Notes under the pieces: generated by a model
What the model saw: only the letters and a program-made list of their open reading frames with translations
What the model was told of the DNA's origin: nothing
Databases searched by the model: none
Source: DASUPK01 sp963747425
GTDB lineage: Bacteria > Actinomycetota > Thermoleophilia > Solirubrobacterales > 70-9
Direction: 5' to 3'
Assembly: GCA_963747425.1 (NCBI GenBank)
Contig: CAVVFJ010000014.1
Span: forward strand, 62,001-126,000
Length of the DNA: 64,000 nucleotides
Shown: in pieces, positions 1-7,820 of the stretch
Numbering within the stretch: the first letter of the stretch is position 1
Layout: every line of letters begins with the position of its first letter
Made by a program: the position numbers and the translations under genes

Positions 1-1
1 A

Positions 2-640
2 GGTGTCGCCGTTGTTCTTCCAGGGGATGATCTCGCGCTCGAAGCGTCCCTCCTCGGTCGCCTGATGGGCGAGCTGGTGGGAACGGAGGCCGATCTCGTC
101 CATCTCGGAGCGGGGGATCTCCCACTTGTCGGCGATCATCTCCGCGGAGATGCCCTGCGGGACGAGGTTGTAGCGCTCCATCAGCGCCGGCGAGAAGGCG
201 AAGCCGTGCTCCTTCATCACCTCGGCGGAGTCCGCGAAGGAGATGTGGCCCATGTGCTCCACGCCGCCGCCGATGGCGACGTCATGGACGCCGGACGCGA
301 TCAGCGCGGACGCGAAGTTGACGGCCTGCTGGGCCGAGCCGCACTGGCGGTCGACCGTGGTGGCGGGAGTCTCCATCGGGAGCCCGGCCTCGAGCCAGGC
401 GTTGCGGGCGATGTTGATGCCCTGCTCGCCGAACTGCTGCACGCAACCGGAGACGACATCCTCGACCTCGGACGCGTCGATCCCGGCGCGCTCGATCACG
501 GAGGAATAGGTCTTCGCCAGGAGGCTGGAGGCATGGACGTCCTTGTAGTAGCCCTTCTCCTCATGCCCGCGGCCGACAGGCAATCGGGCGGCCTCGACGA
601 TCACTACCTCGCGTCCACTGAACTTTCCGTTCTCAGCCAC
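2..640 (-). CDS. Thiolase (acetyl-CoA acyltransferase), 3' part cut off by window edge
   Basis: Acyl-CoA thiolase that would cleave 3-ketoacyl-CoA (or condense acetyl-CoA) in fatty-acid oxidation, in the cytosol. Translation from the GTG at 640 runs without a stop to the left edge (213 codons; full thiolases are about 390-400 aa, so the His/Cys C-terminal half is missing). The N-terminal half has the typical start VVIVEAARLPVG, and the nucleophilic Cys lies in DRQCGSAQQAVNFA near residue 92, followed by GGGVEHMG. A good Shine-Dalgarno GGAGG lies just upstream of the GTG. It is divergent from a 3-hydroxyacyl-CoA dehydrogenase, with a palindrome between them that may co-regulate both. Family call is secure; chain-length specificity cannot be read. 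Confidence 0.9.
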   Translation of the reverse strand, partial: MAENGKFSGREVVIVEAARLPVGRGHEEKGYYKDVHASSLLAKTYSSVIERAGIDASEVEDVVSGCVQQFGEQGINIARNAWLEAGLPMETPATTVDRQCGSAQQAVNFASALIASGVHDVAIGGGVEHMGHISFADSAEVMKEHGFAFSPALMERYNLVPQGISAEMIADKWEIPRSEMDEIGLRSHQLAHQATEEGRFEREIIPWKNNGDT

Positions 641-703
641 CTCGGGCCTCCTCAGTCGGTTTCTTCAAGCAACCAAGCCTAGTAGATACGAGCATACACC
701 CCT

Positions 704-717
704 TGACTGGCGAGTCA
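704..717. promoter_or_regulatory. Palindrome TGACT-N4-AGTCA, TetR-like operator candidate
   Basis: Perfect 5-bp arms TGACT/AGTCA separated by GGCG, in the 159-bp gap between the divergent thiolase and hydroxyacyl-CoA dehydrogenase genes. The shape resembles operators of TetR-family regulators of fatty-acid degradation in actinobacteria. No TetR gene is visible in the window, so the assignment is inference. Confidence 0.4.
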
Positions 718-799
718 GCCAGTGGCGTCCGCCGCCTCGAGCGCACGCTCTCGGTCGAAGAAGGCCGTCACCGGCCCGGCGTGATACACCACTCGCGCC

Positions 800-1624
800 T
801 TGGCGTCATTCGAGACATACGAGCGACCGGCGATCGCAGGCAGCGGGACGATCGCCTGCGGGCTCGCCGCCTGCGCCAGCGTCGCCTCCAAGACCTTGCT
901 CCTGGCTCGCTCCGACGCCTCGGCCTGGAAGGCCGAGGAGCAGGCGCATTCGCTCTGCGCGAAGGTCGACGGGGCGGACCCGAAGCGCATCAAGGTGACC
1001 ACCAAGCCGGCCGACATCGCCACGTGCGATGTCGTGATCGAGGCCATCGTCGAGGAGCTCGAGCCCAAGGTGGAGCTGATCAAGACGGTCGCGGATGCGG
1101 CCGGCGGCGCCGACCTGGCGACCACCACGTCATCGCTCTCCCTCGACGAGATCGCCTCGGGCGGCGGCCACCCGGAGCGGACCTTCGGCCTCCATCCCTT
1201 CAACCCCGTGGTGCGGATGGATCTCGTCGAGCTCTGCGTTCCCCAGGCCGCCAGTGAGGAGATCGGCCCCCGCGCCCGCAACTGGTGTGAGTCGATCGGC
1301 AAGACCGTCGTGGAGGTGCCGAACGAGCCGGGGTTCGTGGTCAACCGCCTCCTCTTCCCGTACCTGTTCGACGCCGTGCGGCTGATGGAGCAGACCGGGA
1401 TGAAGGCGGAAGAGGTTGACCGCTGTATGACGCTGGGCGCGAACTACCCGATGGGGCCGCTCGCCCTGCTCGACCTGATCGGCGCCGACGTCGCGGTCGC
1501 GATCGGCGAGGCGCTCTACGCCGACAGCGCCGAGGAGCACCACCGGCCGCCGGGCCACCTGATGGCGCTTGTCGACCAGGGCAAGCTGGGACGCAAGTCG
1601 GGATCCGGCTTCTACGACTACTGA
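800..1624 (+). CDS. 3-hydroxyacyl-CoA (3-hydroxybutyryl-CoA) dehydrogenase
   Basis: NAD-dependent oxidation of (S)-3-hydroxyacyl-CoA to 3-ketoacyl-CoA in beta-oxidation. The 274-aa protein has an N-terminal Rossmann fold with a GSGTIACG nucleotide loop at residues 14-21, the ADIATCDVVIEAIVEE segment, TTTSSLS, the catalytic-His region FGLHPFNPVVRMDLVEL and the conserved EPGFVVNRLLFPYL. The C-terminal helical domain ends with the LGRKSGSGFYDY signature of the family. The start is a TTG at 800; an in-frame stop just upstream (782) leaves no earlier option, and no clear ribosome site is seen. It is slightly shorter than the usual 280-290 aa. It probably works with the divergent thiolase. The 3' end overlaps the convergent peptidase gene by 7 bp. 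Confidence 0.88.
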   Translation: MASFETYERPAIAGSGTIACGLAACASVASKTLLLARSDASAWKAEEQAHSLCAKVDGADPKRIKVTTKPADIATCDVVIEAIVEELEPKVELIKTVADAAGGADLATTTSSLSLDEIASGGGHPERTFGLHPFNPVVRMDLVELCVPQAASEEIGPRARNWCESIGKTVVEVPNEPGFVVNRLLFPYLFDAVRLMEQTGMKAEEVDRCMTLGANYPMGPLALLDLIGADVAVAIGEALYADSAEEHHRPPGHLMALVDQGKLGRKSGSGFYDY

Positions 1625-2481
1625 TTCAGGTCGATCACGAGTTGCGCGACGGTCTCGCCGACCTTGTCGAGCACCGCCGGGTCGAGCTTGTCGAGCGTGT
1701 CCTGGGTCCCGTTCTTGTAGGGGTAGGACCAGTCGATCAAGTCGATCGACGGGACGGCCGCCTGCAGGAAGGGGATGTGGTCGTCGATGATCGGCGTCTG
1801 GGTCGTATCCGGGAACAGGTCCTCCGTCCCCACCTGATCCGCCGCGTCACGTAGCTGCGCCCAGAGGTCCGGGCTCGAGTTCGTCTCTCGCGGGAACTGC
1901 GCACCGCGATTGGCGATGTAGTCGAGCAGGATCATGTCCCCGACCTGACCCGGGTGGGCCGCCGCGTACACCCTGGAGCCACGCAGCGCGCAGTACTGGA
2001 AGTCGCGGTCGGGGCAGCCCGGAGGCGCCTCCTCGCCGTCGAAGAGCACGAAACGGATCTCGCGGTGGTCCTTGGGGAGCTCCGAAGGGAGGCGGCGGGC
2101 CAGCTCGATGAGAGCGGCGGTGCCGGCCGCGCTGTCGTTTGCCCCTACGAAACCCTCCGGCCGGTACTGGGTGTCGTAGTGGGCGCCGATCAGGATCGCG
2201 GGCGCGCGGCCCGGCAGGACGCCAACGATGTTCCGAAGCCCCTTTTGTGGGCCTTTGCTCGGGAACGGCTCGAAGGCGCCGTTGGGGAGCATCGACCGGA
2301 GCTCATCCGCGAGCCGGCGAAGCTGCGGTGAGCCGGCGGGCCTCGGTCCTACCGCGACCTGGCGCTGGACCAGCGCCATGGCCCGAGCGCCGTCGAAGCT
2401 GTTCGCCTGCTCGGAGCTGCTCGAGCTCCCGCAGCCGGCGAGGGCGACCCCCACCAGCAGGAGCGCGGCGAGGCCACGCAA
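1618..2481 (-). CDS. Secreted M28-family zinc peptidase, lipoprotein
   Basis: Predicted membrane-anchored metallo-aminopeptidase or glutaminyl-cyclase-like protein acting outside the cytoplasmic membrane. The chosen TTG start at 2481 gives a classic lipoprotein signal: MRGLAALLLVGVALAGCG, with lipobox LAGC near residue 17. Metal-binding motifs in order are GAHYDT, VGANDSAAG and FDGEEA, then a late DDHIPF segment, as expected for M28. The start codon lies 1 nt downstream of the preceding stop, so the gene is probably translationally coupled to the small gene upstream. A start 72 nt further up would overlap that gene and bury the signal peptide, so it was rejected. Peptidase versus glutaminyl cyclase cannot be decided by eye. 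Confidence 0.82.
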   Translation of the reverse strand: MRGLAALLLVGVALAGCGSSSSSEQANSFDGARAMALVQRQVAVGPRPAGSPQLRRLADELRSMLPNGAFEPFPSKGPQKGLRNIVGVLPGRAPAILIGAHYDTQYRPEGFVGANDSAAGTAALIELARRLPSELPKDHREIRFVLFDGEEAPPGCPDRDFQYCALRGSRVYAAAHPGQVGDMILLDYIANRGAQFPRETNSSPDLWAQLRDAADQVGTEDLFPDTTQTPIIDDHIPFLQAAVPSIDLIDWSYPYKNGTQDTLDKLDPAVLDKVGETVAQLVIDLNQ

Positions 2482-2482
2482 C

Positions 2483-2776
2483 CTAGGCGGCTTGCTTGCC
2501 CTTCCGCTTGACGCGGGACTTCGTTCCGATTGGGGGGACCGCCGGCTCGTCATGGCGGCCGGAACGATCCCAGATCACATCGGCTTCCGAGACGCCCTGC
2601 TTGCTGGCCTCCGCCTCCACCTCGCCCCAGGGCAGCTGGGCCTCGGGAAGGTCATCCCAGCGGGCCAGGTCGAGCGCCTCCAGCGCGCCCTCCAGTGCCG
2701 GCCCCCGGTGCTCTTCGGAGCGGAGCACCGCCCTGACCACCTCAAGCTGCTTGTCGCTGAACCGGACGACCCACAT
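2483..2776 (-). CDS. Hypothetical protein, 97 aa
   Basis: Not recognised. A small soluble, charged protein with no signal or membrane segment: an acidic middle (residues 15-70, several Trp) and a basic tail rich in Lys/Arg (SRVKRKGKQ). It starts at ATG 2776 behind a strong AGGAGG site. Its stop sits next to the start of the M28 lipoprotein, implying one transcript. It could be a small DNA- or RNA-associated protein because of the basic tail, but there is no motif to support this. Confidence 0.6.
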   Translation of the reverse strand: MWVVRFSDKQLEVVRAVLRSEEHRGPALEGALEALDLARWDDLPEAQLPWGEVEAEASKQGVSEADVIWDRSGRHDEPAVPPIGTKSRVKRKGKQAA

Positions 2777-2856
2777 GTGGCCTCCTCAGACCCTCTGGAT
2801 TGCGGTGAAGCTAGAGGCGTAAACGGACGGAAGGGAAAAGTCCTGCAACCTGGGTA

Positions 2857-4146
2857 CTACGCGGACCGGGAGTGGATTCGAACCGCTTCGATCCGGTTTT
2901 CGCGGACGGACTCGACTCGGATCTCGAAGCCGTCAGCCGTGATCACGTCGCCACGCTTCGGCAGGCGCCCGAGCTCGCCGAAGACATAGCCGCCGACCGA
3001 GTTGTAGGCATCCGTGTCAACCGGGAGCTCGATGCCGCGGTCGGAGAGATCCCCGAGAGAGACGTGGCCGCGCACGTACCAGTCGCCGTTTGCCAGCTGG
3101 CGCAGGGAGCCGGCCAGCGGGTCGGTCTCGTCCTCGATCTCCCCCACCACCTCCTCGAGGATGTCCTCGACGGTGACGATCCCCACGGTCCGGCCGTACT
3201 CGTCGACGACCACCCCCATCGAGGAGCGCTGACGCTGCAGCTCGGTGAGCAGGTCGTCGAGCGGCTTGGTCTCGGGGACGATCAGGGCGTCCCGAACTGC
3301 TCCCTCGATCTTCCCGTCCGGCCCCTCGCTCATCAGCAGCCGGACCAGGCGGAGCGCGTGGACGATGCCCCGGACCCGGTCCGCGTTGCCATCCTCGACC
3401 ACCACCAACCGGTTGTGACCGGACGACGTGCACATGTCGAGGGCCTCGGAGACGCTCGAGGAGTAGTCGACGGTGACGACCGCCGGGATCGGTGTCATCA
3501 CCTCGCGGGCTTCCTGCTCGTGCAGGTGGAAGACGCCACGCAGCATGACGGCCTCACCCGGGTCGAGCCTCCCGCCGACCGCGGACTGCGAGATCAGCAC
3601 CTTCAGGTCCTCGGTGGTGGGCTGCTCGGAGAGATCCCCGGGCCGCACCCCAACCAGTCGCGCCAGCGAGTTCGAGAGCCAGGTGAGCGCAACCGTGAAC
3701 GGAGCGCTGACCCGCCGGAACCAGCGCAGCGGCGCGGCGAGGAAACGGGCGCTCTCCTCGGGTCTCGAGATCGCGAACAACTTCGGAGCCTGCTCCCCCA
3801 CCGTGACGTGGAGCGTCGTGACCAGCGTGTAGGCGATCCCAACCGAGATCGCGACCGCGACGCCGTGAGAGAGGCCGCCGAAGATCGGCTCGATCAGCGT
3901 CGCCACGGCCGGCTCGCCGAGGAAGCCGATCCCGATCGACGCCATGGTGATTCCGAGCTGGCAGGCGGAGAGGTACTCGTCGATTCGGTCGAGCTGCTCC
4001 AGCACCCCTGTCGCGCCGCGGGCCCCCTCGGCCGCCAGCTGCTCGATTCGGGACCTGCGCGATCGCACCAGGGCGAACTCGGCGGAGACGAACACGCCGT
4101 TGAGCGCGATCAGGACAAAGAGCAGGATGAGGAGGACGGCGGTCAT
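2857..4146 (-). CDS. CNNM/CorC-HlyC family membrane protein with CBS pair
   Basis: Integral membrane protein of the CNNM/CorC (formerly hemolysin) family, implicated in Mg2+/Co2+ export or magnesium homeostasis. The 429-aa protein has an N-terminal DUF21 domain with about four hydrophobic segments (residues 1-25, 58-80, 92-115, 130-150). Two CBS domains follow (about 215-335, including MTPIPAVVTVDYSSSVSEALD and VDEYGRTVGIVTVEDILEEVVGEIEDE), then a C-terminal CorC_HlyC domain (about 350-425). Length and domain order are normal for the family. It appears monocistronic: 80-100 bp gaps flank it on both sides. Confidence 0.9.
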   Translation of the reverse strand: MTAVLLILLFVLIALNGVFVSAEFALVRSRRSRIEQLAAEGARGATGVLEQLDRIDEYLSACQLGITMASIGIGFLGEPAVATLIEPIFGGLSHGVAVAISVGIAYTLVTTLHVTVGEQAPKLFAISRPEESARFLAAPLRWFRRVSAPFTVALTWLSNSLARLVGVRPGDLSEQPTTEDLKVLISQSAVGGRLDPGEAVMLRGVFHLHEQEAREVMTPIPAVVTVDYSSSVSEALDMCTSSGHNRLVVVEDGNADRVRGIVHALRLVRLLMSEGPDGKIEGAVRDALIVPETKPLDDLLTELQRQRSSMGVVVDEYGRTVGIVTVEDILEEVVGEIEDETDPLAGSLRQLANGDWYVRGHVSLGDLSDRGIELPVDTDAYNSVGGYVFGELGRLPKRGDVITADGFEIRVESVRENRIEAVRIHSRSA

Positions 4147-4247
4147 CGGTGCCGCTCTGACTCAGGCGCGCCCGGTCGGGCGCTCGTACTTCGAGGGAGG
4201 TCGTCGTCGGTCACAGGCGACGGCCCAAGGCTACCGGACGCCGCTGA

Positions 4248-4526
4248 CTACGCCAGCCCCTCGACCTTTTTCGCCAGCTCGAAGTCGTTCTTGGTGATGC
4301 CGCCCTCGGAGTGGGTGGAAATCGCCACCTCGACCTGGCTCCAGGAGATCGCGATGTCCGGGTGGTGGTTCATCTCCTCGGCCGGCCCGACGATCGAGTC
4401 GAGGAACTCGACCGAGCCCTTGAAGTCCCCGCGATCGAAGCTCTTGACGATGTACTCGCCGCGCTGACGCCAGCCGTCGAGGCCCTTGAGGCCTTCTTTG
4501 ATCTGCTCGTCGTTCAGAAGTGCCAT
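4248..4526 (-). CDS. 4a-hydroxytetrahydrobiopterin dehydratase (pterin carbinolamine dehydratase)
   Basis: Small cytosolic enzyme that dehydrates 4a-hydroxytetrahydropterin so the pterin cofactor can be recycled. At 92 aa it has the usual length. It shows the diagnostic MNHHPDI motif near residues 52-58 (catalytic His pair) and the late HSEGGITKNDFELAKKVE segment. No aromatic amino-acid hydroxylase is visible nearby, so the source of the pterin carbinolamine is unknown. Its ATG is only 9 bp from the divergent GTG of the cobalamin-binding gene, so both transcripts may be nearly leaderless. Confidence 0.92.
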   Translation of the reverse strand: MALLNDEQIKEGLKGLDGWRQRGEYIVKSFDRGDFKGSVEFLDSIVGPAEEMNHHPDIAISWSQVEVAISTHSEGGITKNDFELAKKVEGLA

Positions 4527-4535
4527 ATTCGTTGG

Positions 4536-5441
4536 GTGCGAATCGCGAGCCTGGTCCCGTCCGCGACAGAGATGCTATTCGCCCTCGGCCTGGGCGATCA
4601 AGTCGTCGCCGTGACCCACGAGTGCGACTACCCGCCCGAGGCGGCGGGCAAGCGTCATCTGACGCGGAGCCTCGTCCCGGGTGGGCTGTCGGCGGGGGAA
4701 ATCGATGCCGCCGTGAGACGCCTGACCGGCGAAGGCAAGCACCTCTACGCCCTCGACGAGTCCACGCTCTCCGAGCTCAACGTCGATCTGATCGTCACCC
4801 AGGCCCTCTGCGAGGTGTGCGCGGTCTCGTATGACGACGTCGTCGCGGTGGCCGCCCGCCTCGAGAGCCACCCCGGGGTGATCTCGCTGGACCCGGACGA
4901 CCTCGGCGAGGTGCTCCACGACGTCGACCGGCTCGGCGAGGTGACCGGGGTGAGCGACCGCGCGAGTGAGCTGCGCAGCTCACTCGAGAGCAGGTTGGCC
5001 GCAGTTCGCTCCGCCGTGGAGGGCGCCGACCGGCCAACCGTGCTGCCGCTCGAATGGCTCGACCCGCCGTTCACCGGCGGCCACTGGGTCCCTGAGATGA
5101 TCGAGATCGCGGGAGGCGAGGCGCTGCTCTGCGCCCACGGCGGCAAGTGCCCGACCGCCGAGTGGGACGAGATCGCTGCCGCCAATCCAGACGTTGTGAT
5201 TGCGATGCCGTGTGGCTGGGACGCACGACGGGCCCGCGCCGAGGTCGAGGCCCACTCCGGCGAGATCTCCGCCACGAGCGCCGGGCGGATCTGGGCGGTG
5301 GACGGCGCGGCCTCCTTCTCGCGTCCGGGCCCGCGTCTGGTCGACGGGACCGAGCTGCTCGCCCATCTGCTCCACCCGGATAGGGTTCCTGCCCCGCCGG
5401 GCGTACCGTTCGAGCGGGTGGAGGAGAAGACATGGGCTTGA
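4536..5441 (+). CDS. Cobalamin/iron-siderophore-type periplasmic-binding-fold protein without signal peptide
   Basis: Member of the BtuF/TroA-like ABC substrate-binding fold (COG0614), often annotated cobalamin-binding protein. From the GTG at 4536 it is 301 aa and opens directly with VRIASLVPSATEMLFALGLGD, the first strand of the fold, so there is no signal peptide or lipobox. Further motifs are VTHECDYP, LNVDLIVTQALCEVC, a long backbone helix (about residues 110-150), and a GGHWVPEMIEIAGGEALL segment typical of BtuF-like proteins. No ABC permease or ATPase is next to it. It overlaps the downstream SRPBCC gene by 10 bp, so the two are one operon. A cytosolic cobalamin chaperone role is possible but unproven. 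Confidence 0.8.
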   Translation: MRIASLVPSATEMLFALGLGDQVVAVTHECDYPPEAAGKRHLTRSLVPGGLSAGEIDAAVRRLTGEGKHLYALDESTLSELNVDLIVTQALCEVCAVSYDDVVAVAARLESHPGVISLDPDDLGEVLHDVDRLGEVTGVSDRASELRSSLESRLAAVRSAVEGADRPTVLPLEWLDPPFTGGHWVPEMIEIAGGEALLCAHGGKCPTAEWDEIAAANPDVVIAMPCGWDARRARAEVEAHSGEISATSAGRIWAVDGAASFSRPGPRLVDGTELLAHLLHPDRVPAPPGVPFERVEEKTWA

Positions 5442-6199
5442 ACTGGGCCGAGCACACCGTCGAGATCGACGCGCCGATCGAGACCTGCTACGCCGCGATC
5501 ATCGACTACGAGACCTTCCCCTCCTGGCAGGGCGCGGTGGTCGACACGGAGGTCCTCGACTGGGATGCGAAGGGCCGTGGCAAGCGGGTGCGGCTGTTCG
5601 TGGACGCGAAGGTCCGCAAGGTCGACTACACGCTCGACTACAGCTATGAGGAGCCGACGCGAATCGAGTGGGACTTCGTCGAGGGCAACGGAATCAACGC
5701 TGCCGACGGCCACTACCTGTTCGAGGACCTTGGCGACGACCGCACCCGGGCCACCTACAAGCTCGGCCTCGAGGTCGGGATCCCGCTGCCCGGTCCGGTC
5801 GCCCGGCGGGCGCACAAATCGACTCTGAAGGGCTCCGTCGAGGACTTGAAGAAGGAGGCGGAGCGGCGAGCCGCCGACTCAGCCAAGGCGAAGGCGGTCA
5901 ATAGGAGCGCGGGAACCGAGCGCGAGGCGACGCTGGCGGAGAAGGCGGGCATCAAGAGGCCGTCCGCGCCTCCGCCGGAGAGCGTTCCTCCTCCCGAGCC
6001 CCGCGAGCAACCCGCGGACGGCGACCCCGGCTCGCTCCGCGAGCTGCCGGTCAAGATCGCCGGACGTGCGGCGGGCCTCGGGTTCGGCGTGGCGCGGCGT
6101 GCAGTCGGCGTCGGCCTCGAGGTCGCCGGAGCCGTCACCGACCGCGCCGCACGGGTGATCGGACGAGGCTCAAAGCAGACGGATCACTACCCCCGCTAA
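5432..6199 (+). CDS. SRPBCC (polyketide cyclase/START-like) protein with extended C-terminal tail
   Basis: A helix-grip SRPBCC domain fills residues 1-150: the opening WAEHTVEIDAPIETCYAAIIDYETFPSW and the late GHYLFEDLGDDRTRATYKL are typical of ligand-binding coenzyme-Q/cyclase-like proteins. A Pro/Glu-rich linker (about 165-205) follows, then a hydrophobic Ala/Gly/Val segment (about 207-240) that could associate with membrane. Ribosome site GGAGGAG precedes ATG 5432. The start is inside the upstream gene, so translation is coupled. The ligand is unknown. The 3' end overlaps the convergent rhomboid gene by 4 bp. Confidence 0.75.
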   Translation: MGLNWAEHTVEIDAPIETCYAAIIDYETFPSWQGAVVDTEVLDWDAKGRGKRVRLFVDAKVRKVDYTLDYSYEEPTRIEWDFVEGNGINAADGHYLFEDLGDDRTRATYKLGLEVGIPLPGPVARRAHKSTLKGSVEDLKKEAERRAADSAKAKAVNRSAGTEREATLAEKAGIKRPSAPPPESVPPPEPREQPADGDPGSLRELPVKIAGRAAGLGFGVARRAVGVGLEVAGAVTDRAARVIGRGSKQTDHYPR

Positions 6200-7041
6200 C
6201 CGGCGACGGCTAAGGCGCCCGCGAAGGTCGCGGCGATCATCAGCACGATCCCGGCGAGCTCGAGGGTGAATCCCGGGCGGCCGCTCATCCGCCGCTCCAC
6301 GAAGATCACCAGAAGCGCCGCGACCGCGCCCCCGATCAGGCCTCCGATGTGGCCGCCCACCGAGATCCCCGAGATCGAGAAGGTGAGCACCAGGTTGAGG
6401 ACGACGAAGAGCCCGAACTGCTGGGCGAGCTGCTCGACGCCACGGCCGCGCGCGACCACGATCACGGCGGCCATCAGGCCGAAGATGGCACCCGAGGCGC
6501 CGACCGTGACCGTGTTGGGGTCGACGATCAGCGCGCCGAGCGACCCGGCGATCAGCGAGACGAAGTAGATGCCGAGGAAGCGCGGGGTTCCGATTCCCGG
6601 CTCGAGGATGCTGCCCGCGATGTAGAGGACATACATGTTGAGGAGCAGGTGGAGGAAACCGGCGTGGAGGAAGCCTCCTGTGATCACGCGCCACCAGTCG
6701 CCGCCGGCGATGTCCGGCCCGCGCAGGCCTGCGTCGTGGATCAGCTGGCCTCCACCGTTGAGCGATCCCGAACCCCCGCCGAGCAGCTCGGCGAGGAAGA
6801 CGATCACGTTGAGCCCGATCAGGGCGTAGGTCGCCGGCATCTTGGATGACGCCGTGCCGAACGCGCCCTGTCCGACCCGGACCTTGGTCGTCTGCCGCGC
6901 GCATTCCGGGCAGCGCATGCCAACCGGCGTCGACGTCATGCATTCGGGGCAGATCGGCCTGCCGCAGTTCGAGCAGGAGACGCCGGTCTCCCGGTTCGGA
7001 TGCCGGTAGCAGGTCTGGCGGGTCTGAGTGCTCGCCTCCAT
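6196..7041 (-). CDS. Rhomboid-family intramembrane serine protease with N-terminal zinc ribbon
   Basis: Polytopic membrane protease that cuts within transmembrane segments of other proteins. The catalytic Ser is in GASGAIFG (about residue 178) and the partner His in SVGGHIGGLIGG (about 230); six or seven membrane segments span residues 70-280. The conserved GDWWRVITGGFLHAGFLHLLLNMYVLY loop and helix are present. The cytosolic N-terminus carries a Cys-rich module, CYRHPNRETGVSCSNCGRPICPEC then GMRCPEC, resembling a B-box/zinc-ribbon. Length 281 aa. The zinc module may recruit substrate. It starts at ATG 7041; the anti-sigma gene 65 bp upstream is separated from it by a hairpin. Confidence 0.9.
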   Translation of the reverse strand: MEASTQTRQTCYRHPNRETGVSCSNCGRPICPECMTSTPVGMRCPECARQTTKVRVGQGAFGTASSKMPATYALIGLNVIVFLAELLGGGSGSLNGGGQLIHDAGLRGPDIAGGDWWRVITGGFLHAGFLHLLLNMYVLYIAGSILEPGIGTPRFLGIYFVSLIAGSLGALIVDPNTVTVGASGAIFGLMAAVIVVARGRGVEQLAQQFGLFVVLNLVLTFSISGISVGGHIGGLIGGAVAALLVIFVERRMSGRPGFTLELAGIVLMIAATFAGALAVAG

Positions 7042-7074
7042 TCGCTCAGCCTAGACGAGCGGGATCCCAGCCCA

Positions 7075-7102
7075 GGGGCCAGACCCCGAGGGGTCTGACC
7101 CC
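7075..7102 (-). terminator. Strong hairpin after the anti-sigma gene
   Basis: 13-bp arms (7075-7087 and 7090-7102) with one mismatch and a 2-base loop, built on GGGG-N-CAGACCCC. It begins 4 nt past the stop of the anti-sigma gene on the minus strand. There is no T-run, as is common for terminators in high-GC actinobacteria. It may also be an intergenic palindromic repeat. Confidence 0.5.
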
Positions 7103-7106
7103 ATGG

Positions 7107-7820
7107 TCATTGCACGGTCGCGCTGAGCAGAATCGGCCGCGTCGGCATGGTGCTGCCGGGATGTGGCTCCCTCGTCACCATCACCTTCTCCCCCTTGGCG
7201 AGATGGCCGTCGACCGCGGTGGTCGCGCGACCGGAGCTGTCGGGGATGAAGTTGGAGGAGGGCCGCACGCTCGATCCGCGGGCGACCCACACCTGGTAGA
7301 CCTCGCGCCTCGTCAGTTGCTTGAGCCCGTGCAGGTCGAGCATCGACGATGGGTCGCCGACCGCGAGGGTGCCGCCGATTCCCTTTTCGGCGACGACCGG
7401 CACGGTCGCTTCGCCTCCGCCACCGCCGCTGTTGTCCGCCACGAGGTATCCGCCGGCACCGGCGGCGACGATCGCGAGCACCGTCAAGCCCACCGCTGGG
7501 CGCAGCAGGAAACCCTGAAGGCCTCGGCGCTCGCGCCGAGTCGTCGCCTCCTCCCTCGCCTCAGGCTCAGCTGTGGCCGCCGTCTTCGCCTCGGCGTCAT
7601 CGCGGACGATCGCCAGCACTCGCCTCCGCAGCTCCGGGGGCGGCTCGAGTTGCTCGACCGATTCGCCGAGCACCGCCACCGCCGGGGCCAGAGCCTCCAA
7701 CTCCCGGCTGCACCGGGCGCAGCTCGGCGCGTGGGCCTCCACGGCCGAGGCCTCGCGCGGGTCGAGCGCCCCGAGCGAGTAGGCGACCAGGTCGTCTCTG
7801 TCCGGGTGGTCGCCGATCAC
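7107..7820 (-). CDS. Anti-sigma factor, RskA-type (anti-sigma-K)
   Basis: Membrane-bound partner that would hold the adjacent ECF sigma factor inactive. Residues 1-75 form a zinc-binding anti-sigma domain with HAPSCARC (HxxxCxxC, about residue 27). One transmembrane helix follows (about 113-135, VGLTVLAIVAAGAGGYLV). The extracytoplasmic RskA domain contains EVYQVWVARG and a C-terminal PTRPILLSATVQ, both usual for this family. The GTG start at 7820 overlaps the sigma stop as GTGA behind GGAGGG, giving equimolar translation. Signal and protease are unknown; regulated intramembrane proteolysis is the family's usual release route. Confidence 0.88.
   Translation of the reverse strand: MIGDHPDRDDLVAYSLGALDPREASAVEAHAPSCARCSRELEALAPAVAVLGESVEQLEPPPELRRRVLAIVRDDAEAKTAATAEPEAREEATTRRERRGLQGFLLRPAVGLTVLAIVAAGAGGYLVADNSGGGGGEATVPVVAEKGIGGTLAVGDPSSMLDLHGLKQLTRREVYQVWVARGSSVRPSSNFIPDSSGRATTAVDGHLAKGEKVMVTREPHPGSTMPTRPILLSATVQ

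Noticed and set aside
2868..2890. GAGTGGATTCGAACCGC string resembling the T-arm end of a minus-strand tRNA
   Set aside because: It is inside the C-terminal codons of the CorC-like gene and there is no acceptor, D or anticodon stem next to it.
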